From Labrenzia sp. R4_2 (GTDB lineage Bacteria; Pseudomonadota; Alphaproteobacteria; Rhizobiales; Stappiaceae): 64,000 bases of DNA. Shown one piece after another: positions 25,461-34,458 of the stretch. Under the pieces are notes generated by a model, which searched no databases, had not been told where the DNA came from, and saw only the letters and a program-made list of their open reading frames with translations. Location: assembly GCF_017743865.1 (NCBI RefSeq), contig NZ_JAGHRJ010000001.1, forward strand, positions 496,001 through 560,000. Reading direction: 5' to 3'. Positions within the stretch are counted from its first letter, which is position 1; every line of letters starts with the position of its first letter. The position numbers and the translations under genes were made by a program.

Positions 25461-26129
25461 ATGACAGACGTGTCTGCGCCCCGGAAGCGGGCACCCAGTA
25501 AAAAGTCTTTAGAAACAAAGGCCCGGATCCTGGATGCGGCAGAAGATCTGTTTTCCAAACGCGGTTTTGACGGCACGTCGATTCGCGACATTGCCAAACA
25601 AGCGGGTGCCCAAGTGGCGCTGGTGCATCATCACGGCGGTCCGAAGGAAGAGTTGTTTCATATGGTGGTTGCCCGCCGGGCAAAGCCGCTGGCCGAACTT
25701 CGCCTCAGGGCGCTGGAGGAAAAGAGGGTCGCGGCCGACCGGGACGGGCGCAACAAGCTGACCTTACGCGAGATCCTGGCCAGTTTCGTTCAGCCGTTTC
25801 TTGAGATGACCTTGTCAGAAGACGCGCCGTGGCCCGCCTACGGCCGGCTGATCGCGCTGGTGTCGGCGGATGAGCGCTGGCGGGACATTGCGGCGGAGTG
25901 TTTTGATCCGACCGCAGCCGTCTTTGTGGATGAGATCGCTGACCTGCTGCCGGGCGCCTCCCGGACAGCGCTCAGTGCGGCCTTCGTCTTCACTGTGTCC
26001 GGCATGCTGGCGCTCACCGCCAGCAGCTGGCGCATTGGCGCTGTCGCTCGCGAACAGGAGCAAGCGGATCTTGCCGAAACCTTGCTCGACTACAGCGAAG
26101 CCGGGTTTCTGAGGCTGTGTAAGGCGTGA
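25461..26129 (+). CDS. TetR family transcriptional regulator
   Basis: 222-aa repressor. The HTH (about 20-65) reads KARILDAAEDLFSKRGFDGTSIRDIAKQAG, then a recognition helix with ALVHHHGGPKEELF. The C-terminal part is all-helical and of the kind that binds a hydrophobic ligand and dimerises. It is divergent from the monooxygenase/symporter operon with an intergenic palindrome, so it most likely represses that operon and itself until the substrate or a metabolite binds. Ligand unknown. Confidence 0.92.
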   Translation: MTDVSAPRKRAPSKKSLETKARILDAAEDLFSKRGFDGTSIRDIAKQAGAQVALVHHHGGPKEELFHMVVARRAKPLAELRLRALEEKRVAADRDGRNKLTLREILASFVQPFLEMTLSEDAPWPAYGRLIALVSADERWRDIAAECFDPTAAVFVDEIADLLPGASRTALSAAFVFTVSGMLALTASSWRIGAVAREQEQADLAETLLDYSEAGFLRLCKA

Positions 26130-26289
26130 GAATACGGGCAGATGCGGTCATTCCTTGCTGCAAAAGCAGCTGGCGAAAAAATTGAACAACCAGGAATCGC
26201 GTGAAGCGTAATAGTGATGGACCTATGCGCGAGCGGCGGGCACTCTAACATTTGTTGCCCTTTAAATCGGGCATGCGACGGAGAAGAAT

Positions 26290-27363
26290 TTGACCCTATT
26301 GATCCTATTCGTGGTGCTTGCCATCGGAGTGTCGTTTCTCTGCTCGATACTCGAGGCCGTTTTGTTGTCGATCACGCCGTCCTTTGTGGAATCTGCGAAC
26401 GAGGATCGGCCCAAGCTGGCCGAAAGCCTGAGAAAACTCCGCTCGGACATTGAACGGCCGCTTGCCGCCATTCTCTCTCTCAACACGATTGCGCACACCG
26501 TCGGGGCAACGGGTGCCGGGGCTCAAGCCGCCCTTGTTTTTGATGATGCCGGGGTGGGTGTGTTTTCAGCCGTGTTGACGCTTGCCATCCTGGTTCTGTC
26601 GGAAATCATTCCAAAGACCTTGGGCGCGACGTATTGGCGGGCACTTGTTCCCTTTGCGGTTCGGGTGCTGCCGTGGTTGATCGCTGCCCAATTGCCGCTG
26701 GTCTGGATGAGCCAGGGGATTACAAAGTTTCTCACCAAAGGTGATCCCAAGCATGAGGTATCCCGTGAGGAGATCTCGGCTTTGGCAACCGTCGGCAACC
26801 GTTTGGGGATCGTGGAGGAAGACGAAACCCGTGTGGTCACGAACCTGTTTCGGCTTCCGGAAATCTCTGCGCGGGAGGTGATGACGCCCCGAACAGTTAT
26901 TGAGCATGTCCCAGAAGCTATGAGCGTCGGAGAGGTGGTCAAATCGCGGGAAAGCTATCCGTTTTCCCGCATGCTTGTGACCGGGGGCTCGATCGATGAA
27001 GTGTCCGGCTTCCTGCTGACGCGGGATCTTCTACTCACAGCCGTAAACGGGCACAACGACGTCAGTGTCTCGACGCTCCGCCGGGATATTCTTCGAATTT
27101 CCGAAAACGAAGATCTCGATTCCCTGCTCGAAAAGCTGATGGGAAATGACGCGCACATCGCACTGGTTCAGGACGACTATGGCGGCACGGCCGGCCTAAT
27201 CACCATGGAGGATGTTTTGGAAACCCTTCTGGGCGCTGAAATCGTGGACGAGCACGATGAAGTCGAGGACCTTCAAAAACTTGCTCTGCAACGCAGCGGC
27301 CAGCAACCCGCGCACGGCGTCAAGAATGCAGAAGACCGCGGTGAACAGTCGAAGGCCAAATAG
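26290..27363 (+). CDS. CNNM/CBS-domain membrane protein (CorC/hemolysin family)
   Basis: 357-aa protein: an N-terminal CNNM domain with three to four membrane helices (about 1-150), then a CBS pair (about 190-310; [16 protein letters not shown] and [19 protein letters not shown]). The C-terminal CorC_HlyC domain is shortened: it ends in a charged tail soon after the second CBS. Family members export Mg2+ or influence Na+/Mg2+ transport. It starts at TTG 26290 with GGAG at 26280-26283. Single gene. Confidence 0.88.
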   Translation: MTLLILFVVLAIGVSFLCSILEAVLLSITPSFVESANEDRPKLAESLRKLRSDIERPLAAILSLNTIAHTVGATGAGAQAALVFDDAGVGVFSAVLTLAILVLSEIIPKTLGATYWRALVPFAVRVLPWLIAAQLPLVWMSQGITKFLTKGDPKHEVSREEISALATVGNRLGIVEEDETRVVTNLFRLPEISAREVMTPRTVIEHVPEAMSVGEVVKSRESYPFSRMLVTGGSIDEVSGFLLTRDLLLTAVNGHNDVSVSTLRRDILRISENEDLDSLLEKLMGNDAHIALVQDDYGGTAGLITMEDVLETLLGAEIVDEHDEVEDLQKLALQRSGQQPAHGVKNAEDRGEQSKAK

Positions 27364-27461
27364 AAGCGGTGAGGTGAAATGAGGCCGTGAGATCACGCAA
27401 TTCCGCCGTCCGCCAAACGGAAAAGCGGCTGCGATCCAATAAACACTGCAGGAAAGAAAAA

Positions 27462-27538
27462 TGGTCGGAGTGAGAGGATTCGAACCTCCGACCCCCTCGT
27501 CCCGAACGAGGTGCGCTACCAGGCTGCGCTACACTCCG
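27462..27538 (-). tRNA. tRNA-Pro (anticodon CGG)
   Basis: 77-nt cloverleaf on the minus strand with encoded CCA. The acceptor stem is CGGAGTG/CACTCCG, the anticodon stem CCTCG/CGAGG with loop TTCGGGA gives CGG, and the T-arm has GGTTCGAATCC. C at position 1 is normal for bacterial tRNA-Pro. Confidence 0.97.
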
Positions 27539-27875
27539 ACTAGAATTTGGATTTCATTTAAATCCATCTGGAACAGCGGGGCAAGTCCGCGCTGCGTGGA
27601 CGGTCATTTAGCAAAGCTTCTCCGTCCTCGCAAGGACTTTGCCTGCGGCGGGGCCACTTTTTTAAAACTGTGAACAATTCCAGCCGGTTCGCGGAGGTTT
27701 TGAGAAAATCACCGGTGCTGAGGCGGGGGCTGGGAGGGCCGGCCGAGGCAGAAATCCAAGGTGTTTGACGACTGTTTTACCGAGTTGGGGAAAACTATCC
27801 TTACCAATCAAAAGAAACGCACTTGGGAGGCTTGCGCTTGTCCGGCGAGATGGGTATACACCCTTCCCACGGCAT
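27539..27875. other. spacer between the two tRNA genes
   Basis: About 340 bases without a supported gene. It separates the divergent tRNA-Pro and tRNA-Gln genes and must hold both promoters. No integrase, attachment-site duplication or repeat of the tRNA ends is visible, so neither tRNA looks occupied by an island here. Confidence 0.5.
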
Positions 27876-27950
27876 TGGGGTGTAGCCAAGCGGTAAGGCA
27901 CCGGTTTTTGGTACCGGCATGCGAAGGTTCGAATCCTTCCACCCCAGCCA
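27876..27950 (+). tRNA. tRNA-Gln (anticodon TTG)
   Basis: 75-nt cloverleaf with encoded CCA. The acceptor stem is TGGGGTG/CACCCCA, the anticodon stem CCGGT/ACCGG with loop TTTTGGT gives TTG, and the T-arm has GGTTCGAATCC. The sequence is typical of tRNA-Gln(UUG). Confidence 0.97.
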
Positions 27951-28108
27951 CTCTTCCTTCCGAAAATCTGAATACGTTTGGTTCTGAGCGACCGAAGATC
28001 CCGTAAGCACAGCAGCAATGCCATGTGGCGTACAGTAACTCGGCTTGGCATTCTCATGCGAGAAATGGATGTGCCGTGACGTCTAGCCTTGCCCGTGTTC
28101 CAGCTCTC

Positions 28109-30355
28109 TTATGCCACCGATTGTGTGCGGCGGGCGGGTGCCTTGGTCTTCTTCATTGCGTCCAAAGCGGCGGTCAACGGCGCATGCAGCTGGGCGTTTT
28201 CGATATAAAAGGTCACGAAGTCATCCGCCTCCAAGGGGCGGCTGAACAGGTAACCTTGGAAGCTGGTGCAACCAGACTGCGAGAACCAGGCCTTTTCCTC
28301 TTCTGTTTCAATGCCTTCAACGACGGTCGCAAAGCCCAAAGACGCGCTGAGGTCAAAAATTGACTTCAAAATGTGCCCATTGATCTCGCCATGGCATGAC
28401 CGGGTCAAAGACCGGTCGATTTTCACCGTATCTATCGGAAAAGCCTGCATGTACCTGAGAGAGGTGTGTCCCATTCCGAAATCGTCGAGAGCAAACCGGA
28501 CACCAACAGCCCTGAGGTTTTCGATCGCCTCAAAGACTTTGTCATCCGGCAAGAGGACCGTACTCTCGGTGATTTCGAGTTCGACAGCCGAAGGGTCTAG
28601 TGCATAGCGCGCGAGTGTCTGTTTCACCACTTCTGCAAAATCGTGTTGAAGAACCTGGGACGGCGTTACATTGACCGACATCTTGAAATCGGCCGCCACA
28701 AAACCGGTCCAATCGGCACGGGTGCGGCACGCCAGATCGAGTATGTGCTCGCCAAGCTGCGGCATGATCTCCATATCTTCCGCCAGCTGGATAATCACCG
28801 GTGGAGCGATGTAGCCGTATATCGGATGGTTCCAGCGCAGCAGAGCTTCAACACCGCACACGCTGCCATCGCAGGCGTTGATCTGTGGCTGATACTCCAG
28901 GTGAAGACCCTGCCTTTTATCCAGAACGGCTTCCAAATCAATGGCAAGGGCGCGGGCCACCCGGCCGACAACACCGTTCCGTTGCAACAACTTTGTCGGA
29001 GTGCTTGGCGTTTCGGTTCCGGTTGAAAACCGCAGCAGGTCAGTTAAAGACTCTCGTATTGTCAGCGTGCTGACGGTGTCGGTCAGGCGTACAAACGGGG
29101 CGTAGATGAGGACCGACAGCACGAGGCAGACGGCTTGAATTCCGGCCCCGGAGAAAGAGCCTGTGACAGCATATGCGTTGAGTATCGGCGGCGTCGTCCA
29201 GGCGACGCCGTAGCTCGTGAAGGGCATCCACTCAAGGAGCATCGCACCATAAAGAACGCCGGTGTTTACAAGTGGTGCCAGCAGAAAGGGCAGCGCATAC
29301 AACGGATTGAGGACGATCGGGATGCCGTAAATGATCGGCTCGTTCACGTTGAACAATGCCGGTATCAACGCCAGCAGGGCAAAGCGCTTTACCACGGTCA
29401 ACTTGCTGAAAACCAGCATGGCGATGATCATGCCAAGCGTTGCGCCGGAGCCGCCGACGTGGACAAGGTCGAACACCTGAGATGTGATGATGTTTGTAGG
29501 CGGCAAGCCCGCAGCGACATGTGCAATGTTTTCGTCGGCAGCCGGGATTAGCTGTAAATCCGAAACACCGTTGAGCATGTTCCGGCCGTGTACGCCGAAC
29601 AGCCAGAGCACCTGTGACAACAGAACATATTTCAGGCCGCCCCAAAGCGAATTGTCGATGTTCCCGACCATGCCGTTCAGTTGTGCCTGAAGCTCGGCGG
29701 TCACATGCTCAGACCCGATGGTAAGCAGAACGCCTTTCAGGCCCGCGAACACAATCAGCGTTGTAAGCGCTGCGGGCAGGACGCCGTAGATATCGCCAAG
29801 CATTGCCTCATTGCTGAGCGCGCGGGTCTGGAAACGGAAGAGGTTCTTTCGGCACAGGAAGATAAACAGGCCGGTGCTTGCAACAGCAACGAACAGGGCC
29901 GTGGGCAAGCCCTGGCTTATGGAGAGAGAGGCCAGGAGTTGAGAGCTGTCTGCCTGTGCGATCAAGATGAAAAAGCTGGTGAGTGCAACCAGAATTGTGA
30001 GAAGCGGGTGCGCAACAGGGCGGCGCTTCTGGCTGTTCACACTGTTTGTGTAAATGTACGCGTAGCTCACGATCACGATGAGTGACGCGATGCCGAAGGT
30101 CGCGTTAATCACCGCGTCCAGCACAACCTCTACATCTTGTCCGAAATGAAAGTTGTGACCGGTGCCTGTTTGAACAAAAGGCGGGTATTTTATCAAAAGG
30201 GCGAAGGCGCCGAGCAATATTGCAGGCAAGGTAATGCAAAGGCTGCGTTGCAATGCAGAGAATGCAGAATTGTTTGAGAGTTTCTTGCTGAATAAAAGAG
30301 GTGCTGCGCAGAGCCTATTCAACACATCCGGTGTGTCGCTGGCATATTTCCCCAT
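28109..30355 (-). CDS. PTS EIIC-like membrane domain fused to EAL phosphodiesterase
   Basis: 748-aa fusion. Residues about 20-435 are a full PTS EIIC domain of the lactose/cellobiose class, with about ten membrane segments, the conserved WLFGVHGRN segment and NEPIIYGIPIVLNP (about 335). Residues about 475-715 are an EAL cyclic-di-GMP phosphodiesterase that keeps the active-site set: VEALLRW, SVNVTPSQ, ELEITES, DDFGMGHTS, KIDRS, EGIETE, QGYLFSRP. No EIIA, EIIB or HPr gene is near, so the EIIC part probably senses a sugar rather than transporting it. ATG 30355 has AGGGAAG upstream. Single gene. Confidence 0.92.
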   Translation of the reverse strand: MGKYASDTPDVLNRLCAAPLLFSKKLSNNSAFSALQRSLCITLPAILLGAFALLIKYPPFVQTGTGHNFHFGQDVEVVLDAVINATFGIASLIVIVSYAYIYTNSVNSQKRRPVAHPLLTILVALTSFFILIAQADSSQLLASLSISQGLPTALFVAVASTGLFIFLCRKNLFRFQTRALSNEAMLGDIYGVLPAALTTLIVFAGLKGVLLTIGSEHVTAELQAQLNGMVGNIDNSLWGGLKYVLLSQVLWLFGVHGRNMLNGVSDLQLIPAADENIAHVAAGLPPTNIITSQVFDLVHVGGSGATLGMIIAMLVFSKLTVVKRFALLALIPALFNVNEPIIYGIPIVLNPLYALPFLLAPLVNTGVLYGAMLLEWMPFTSYGVAWTTPPILNAYAVTGSFSGAGIQAVCLVLSVLIYAPFVRLTDTVSTLTIRESLTDLLRFSTGTETPSTPTKLLQRNGVVGRVARALAIDLEAVLDKRQGLHLEYQPQINACDGSVCGVEALLRWNHPIYGYIAPPVIIQLAEDMEIMPQLGEHILDLACRTRADWTGFVAADFKMSVNVTPSQVLQHDFAEVVKQTLARYALDPSAVELEITESTVLLPDDKVFEAIENLRAVGVRFALDDFGMGHTSLRYMQAFPIDTVKIDRSLTRSCHGEINGHILKSIFDLSASLGFATVVEGIETEEEKAWFSQSGCTSFQGYLFSRPLEADDFVTFYIENAQLHAPLTAALDAMKKTKAPARRTQSVA

Positions 30356-30707
30356 AGCTTCCCTCGATGAATGTGCCCCTCTACTGCAAGAAATGACAGA
30401 AGTTTATTAAATTAGACTTATTAATTCTGATGTGATTTTTGATTGAGGGGTGGTGAGTTTAGGTACTTTAAATTGAAAATTGCAATCGACTTGTACGACA
30501 TGAGATTGTTGCATGCATTGGTTTATTCATTACTTGCTTTCGCCTGAAGTGGATAATCTGGAAGGGTGTGCAAGCGGTCGTTCCTCAGTGCGATGACTAA
30601 ACCACACCTGAACAGAACGCGGTGTTGAACGGCTCCAGTGTGGAGCGGCATCTGTTTTGGTCGAATGACTCAACAGGCCGTGCCGCCGGTGTTTCACATG
30701 CGGCGTC
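30356..30707. other. AT-rich gap downstream of PAS-LuxR gene
   Basis: About 350 bases with no gene. The half nearest 30356 is AT-rich and must hold the promoter of the EIIC-EAL gene. A GCTCCA-gtg-TGGAGC hairpin lies at 30632-30646 and could end the LuxR transcript, though no T-run follows. Confidence 0.45.
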
Positions 30708-31253
30708 CTACACCGGAACACCGGCAATATGCGCGATCAGCTCCAGGCTGTTGCGGGCGTTGAACTTTTTCATCAAGCGGGCCCTGTGAACCTCTACCGT
30801 GCGGTGGGAGATGTCGAGCGCGCGGGCGATCTCCTTGGACGTCAGACCCTCGGCCAGCATGGTTGCCACCTGGCGCTCGCGCACGCTCATGTCGGCGAGC
30901 GGCCGGTCTTCTGAAATATCGGCAAAACTCCAAATGGCCTTGGCGAAGGGGTGATCAGGGTCCAGCGACTGCCCGCGTACCCGGCACCAGAACAGGGCAC
31001 CGGATTTCCGGCGCATGATCCGCTCGTCCTGATAGGTGCCGCTGCCCAGCATCTTGCTGACCCCGATCTTGCCGATGCGCAAGAACTCTTCCGAAGAGGG
31101 ATAAAGCACCGACAGGGAGACACCGGTCAGCGCGGCGGTGTCATATTCAAACATCGCCGCAAACCGCGGATTGCATTTCCGGATGGTCCGGTCTTCTGAG
31201 TAAACCAGTCCAATCGGCGCATGCTCAAAGGCAAGGGCAGCCAGCTCCTCCAT
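30708..31253 (-). CDS. PAS-LuxR transcriptional regulator
   Basis: 181-aa protein: a PAS domain (about 5-115: FEHAPIGLVYSEDRTIRKCNPRFAAMFEY, then ERIMRRKSGALFWCRVRG) and a LuxR/GerE HTH (about 120-178: SVRERQVATMLAEGLTSKEIARALDISHRTVEVH). ATG 31253 follows GGAG at 5 bases; the longer upstream frame is not supported. It is divergent from the acyl-CoA synthetase/3-hydroxybutyrate dehydrogenase operon over only 83 bases and is likely its regulator. The PAS ligand is not evident. Confidence 0.88.
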   Translation of the reverse strand: MEELAALAFEHAPIGLVYSEDRTIRKCNPRFAAMFEYDTAALTGVSLSVLYPSSEEFLRIGKIGVSKMLGSGTYQDERIMRRKSGALFWCRVRGQSLDPDHPFAKAIWSFADISEDRPLADMSVRERQVATMLAEGLTSKEIARALDISHRTVEVHRARLMKKFNARNSLELIAHIAGVPV

Positions 31254-31336
31254 GCGATCTCCATTACGTGTTTTGCCGGAATATCCAGATAAAGCGCGCA
31301 AATAGTATCCGGAAGGGAGAAAAGGGAGGCAAGGGC

Positions 31337-32872
31337 ATGAACCCGGCAGAATGGCTGAAACGCACAGCGGCAAAATCACCCGGCGCACCGGCACTCTTCA
31401 CCGGTGTGCGCCAGGTGGCCGATTATGCGGCATTTGCGGAGACCGCCGGGGCGATTGCACACGCGCTTCAAAGCCGCGGCGTTGCCAAGGGCGACCGGGT
31501 CGCGGTCTTCATGGCAAACAGCACAGCCTATCTTGAAGCGCTCTATGGCATTTGGTGGGCCGGCGCGGCTGCTGTGCCGATCAACGCCAAGCTGCACGGG
31601 CGGGAAGCAGCCTGGATGGTCGAAGATGCCGGTGCAAAACTGGTGTTCTGCGATGAGAAATCCGCAAACGCCCTGTCTGGTCTTTTGTCTGGCGATGCAC
31701 AGATTGTCGTGACCGGCAGCGCGGACTTTGACGCCATGCGATCGGAAGCCCCGCTCTCAGAGCCCGTGCCTCTGGATGAGGACGATCTCGCCTGGCTGTT
31801 CTACACCTCCGGCACAACAGGGCGGCCGAAGGGGGTCATGATCACCTGCGGCAACATTGCCTCGATGACGTACAACTTTTTTGTCGATGTGGACGAGGTC
31901 AAGTCGGGCGGGGCCATTCTTTATGCTGCTCCCATGAGCCATGGCGCCGGGCTTTACAATTTCATGCATGTCTTGCGCGGTGCTCGGCACGTTGTTCTGG
32001 AAAGCGGCGGATTTGATGCCGAAGAAGTTCTCCGGATCGCGCCGGGCTTAAAATGTGTCAGCATGTTCGCAGCGCCCACCATGGTGCGCCGGATGGTGGA
32101 TGTCGCCAAGGCCCAGGGGCTCAACGGTATGGGGCTGCGCACCATCGTTTACGCCGGAGGGCCGATGTATGAGGCCGATATTCTGGAGGCGGTGGAGGTG
32201 ATGGGAACCCGGTTCGTTCAGATCTACGGCCAGGGGGAGTGCCCGATGGGGATCACCGCGCTCTCCAGGGCCGATGTGTCCGATCGCAGCCATCCAAGAT
32301 GGCGGGACCGGCTTAATTCCGTTGGAACGGCGCAGTCTTCGGTACGGGTGCACGTTGTTGATGAAAGCGGCGAAGATCTTGCCGCCGGTGAGGTGGGGGA
32401 GATCGTCGTGCGCGGGGCAACTGTCATGAAAGGCTATTGGCAGAACCCGGCCGCGACCGAAGAAACCCTTCGAAACGGCTGGCTGTGGACCGGAGACATG
32501 GGGCGGCTCGATCCGGACGGCTATCTGACGCTTCAGGACCGCTCAAAGGATGTGATCATTTCCGGCGGAACAAACATCTACCCGAGAGAAGTGGAGGAAG
32601 TGCTGCTCAGCCATCAGGCGGTTCATGAGGTCTCCGTGATCGGCCAGGAAGATCCGGAATGGGGGGAGATCGTTGTTGCCTTTGTCGTGCGTCAGGACGG
32701 GCAAAACGTGGAAGCGGCAGAACTCGATGCCTTGTGCCTGGAGCAGATTGCCCGGTTCAAACGGCCGAAGACCTACCACTTCGTCGAGGCACTGCCGAAG
32801 AACAATTACGGCAAGGTCCTGAAGACCGAATTGAGACAACAGCTGATGGATGGAGGGAACGAACATGAGTGA
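31337..32872 (+). CDS. class I adenylate-forming acyl-CoA synthetase
   Basis: 511-aa AMP-binding enzyme that activates a carboxylic acid to its acyl-CoA. Core motifs are P-loop-like YTSGTTGRPKGVM, IYGQGECP, GWLWTGDMGRLD and the hinge DRSKDVIISGGTNIYPREVEE, with the catalytic Lys in NNYGKVLK. ATG 31337 follows GGGAGG (31324-31329). The 8-base overlap with a 3-hydroxybutyrate dehydrogenase-like gene suggests a small acid (acetoacetate, 3-hydroxyacid or medium-chain acid). The substrate cannot be fixed from sequence. Confidence 0.92.
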   Translation: MNPAEWLKRTAAKSPGAPALFTGVRQVADYAAFAETAGAIAHALQSRGVAKGDRVAVFMANSTAYLEALYGIWWAGAAAVPINAKLHGREAAWMVEDAGAKLVFCDEKSANALSGLLSGDAQIVVTGSADFDAMRSEAPLSEPVPLDEDDLAWLFYTSGTTGRPKGVMITCGNIASMTYNFFVDVDEVKSGGAILYAAPMSHGAGLYNFMHVLRGARHVVLESGGFDAEEVLRIAPGLKCVSMFAAPTMVRRMVDVAKAQGLNGMGLRTIVYAGGPMYEADILEAVEVMGTRFVQIYGQGECPMGITALSRADVSDRSHPRWRDRLNSVGTAQSSVRVHVVDESGEDLAAGEVGEIVVRGATVMKGYWQNPAATEETLRNGWLWTGDMGRLDPDGYLTLQDRSKDVIISGGTNIYPREVEEVLLSHQAVHEVSVIGQEDPEWGEIVVAFVVRQDGQNVEAAELDALCLEQIARFKRPKTYHFVEALPKNNYGKVLKTELRQQLMDGGNEHE

Positions 32873-33668
32873 TTTGACCGGAAAAACCGCCCTTGTGACC
32901 GGGTCTGTTCAAGGCATCGGTTTGGCGATCGCAAAGAGTCTTGCAGGCGCCGGCGTCCGGGTGGGCGTTCATGGTCTTGCGACAGAGGGGCAGGCGGCGG
33001 AGGCCGTGGCCGCTGTTAAGGCGGCCGGTGCACCGGAGGCCCGGTTCTTTGACGCCAACATGCGGGACGTTGCGGCCATCGAGGCGATGATGCAGGAGGT
33101 GACTGACTGGGGCGGCGCGGACATTCTGGTCAACAACGCCGGCATCCAAAAAACCGCCAGCTACGCCGAGCTCGATGCGGCGACCTGGGAAGCCATCATC
33201 GATGTCAATCTGTCCGGCGCCTTTCACACGATGCGAAAGGCGCTGCCCGTCATGGCTGAGAAGGGGTATGGCCGGGTGATCAACATTGCGTCGGTCCATG
33301 GCCTCGTCGCATCGGTGAACAAGGCGCCCTATGTCGCCTCGAAGTTCGGCCTGGTTGGCATGAGCAAGGTCGCCGCGCTGGAATATGCCGCCGCCGGCAC
33401 CAAGGCCAAAGGCGGTGTCACCGTCAACTGCATCGCGCCAGGTTGGACCGAAACCGCGATCATCGAGCCGCAGGTTGCCGCCCGTGCCGCCCTTCATGGC
33501 GGCGACCGGGATCTGGGAATTGCCGATCTTCTGGCTGAAAAACAACCGACCCGACGCACCTCCGATCCATCGGAAATCGGTGCCTTGGCGCTGTGGCTGT
33601 GTCATCCGGTTGCCCATAACGTCACCGGCACAACCATCCCGGTCGACGGCGGCTGGACAGCGCAATAG
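32865..33668 (+). CDS. SDR, 3-hydroxybutyrate dehydrogenase-like
   Basis: 267-aa short-chain dehydrogenase that closely follows the D-3-hydroxybutyrate dehydrogenase pattern: ALVTGSVQGIGLAIA, ILVNNAGIQ, GAFHTMRKALPVM, RVINIASVHGLVAS, YVASKFGLVG, a long specificity loop with CIAPGWTETAIIEPQV, KQPTRR and the C-terminal VDGGWTAQ. It should interconvert 3-hydroxybutyrate and acetoacetate with NAD. ATG 32865 has GGAGGG (32852-32857) inside the previous gene. It follows the acyl-CoA synthetase, giving a route from 3-hydroxybutyrate to acetoacetate to acetoacetyl-CoA. Confidence 0.85.
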   Translation: MSDLTGKTALVTGSVQGIGLAIAKSLAGAGVRVGVHGLATEGQAAEAVAAVKAAGAPEARFFDANMRDVAAIEAMMQEVTDWGGADILVNNAGIQKTASYAELDAATWEAIIDVNLSGAFHTMRKALPVMAEKGYGRVINIASVHGLVASVNKAPYVASKFGLVGMSKVAALEYAAAGTKAKGGVTVNCIAPGWTETAIIEPQVAARAALHGGDRDLGIADLLAEKQPTRRTSDPSEIGALALWLCHPVAHNVTGTTIPVDGGWTAQ

Positions 33669-33848
33669 ACGGGGACCTCAGGCCGTCTCAAGAGTGGCGG
33701 AGCTCTCAATAAAACAGCGGTTCTGTTAAAGGCGCAAAGCAGGCACACGGACTGTTGATCGCTTTAGAGCCCGCCGGCCTTGACCCGGCATGAGGTTATC
33801 TCGATCTAACCCGCGAACGACCAATAGAACCATGGAACCCGGGGTACA

Positions 33849-34334
33849 ATGTCTCCCGCCAATATCAGCTTTGTGCGCCTGACATCAATTTCCCTCGCAG
33901 AGTTGACCGCGCATATGAACGACCCGCGTCTTGCAGCGCATATGCCGCTTCTGACAAAGGCTTGGGATGACGAAACGGCTGCTCAGTTCGTCGCAGCCAA
34001 AGAAGCGTGCTGGCAGCGCGATGGGCTGGGGCATTGGGCATTTCTCAATCATGGCCGGTATGCCGGTTGGGGCGGCTTTCAGAAAGAGGGAGACGAGTGG
34101 GACTTCGGTCTTGTTTTAAAGCCCGACTGCTTCGGCCTCGGGATCTCCATTACCCGAAAGGCACTTGCCTTCGCTCGGGCTGATGACCGGATCCCGTTTG
34201 TGACCTTTCTTTTGCCGCCGTCCCGAAAGAAACTGGGGGCTCTCAAGCGAATGGGGGCACGTTTCATCGGCGATGTCGACTATGGCGGCGAGATCTTCGG
34301 CAAATACAAATTGGCGACAGACTTAAGCACCTGA
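33849..34334 (+). CDS. GNAT family N-acetyltransferase
   Basis: 161-aa protein with a GNAT-like fold: an N-terminal MNDPRLAAHMPLL segment, a mid-domain WGGFQKEGDEWDFGLVLKP strand pair, and a GLGISITRKALAFAR stretch that corresponds to the acetyl-CoA loop in degenerate form. Substrate unknown. Monocistronic, preceded by 180 non-coding bases with a weak AACAG-cggtt-CTGTT hairpin near 33713-33727. Confidence 0.75.
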   Translation: MSPANISFVRLTSISLAELTAHMNDPRLAAHMPLLTKAWDDETAAQFVAAKEACWQRDGLGHWAFLNHGRYAGWGGFQKEGDEWDFGLVLKPDCFGLGISITRKALAFARADDRIPFVTFLLPPSRKKLGALKRMGARFIGDVDYGGEIFGKYKLATDLST

Positions 34335-34458
34335 CGTTTGCGCTGGTGGCCTGTTTCCGGATGCCGGGCGGGATGTGAGTTGCCCCTTGTGCTCTTGCCT
34401 TCAGAATGGTTCAACTCAAAAGCAACGTGGGCTTAAGCAACAACCTGAAAGGCATCTA

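Noticed and set aside
27462..27950. tRNA genes as island attachment sites
   Set aside because: No integrase, no duplicated tRNA 3' end and no composition change near either tRNA.
28109..30355. Ordinary PTS sugar transporter subunit
   Set aside because: No EIIA, EIIB or HPr genes nearby and the protein continues into a complete EAL domain.
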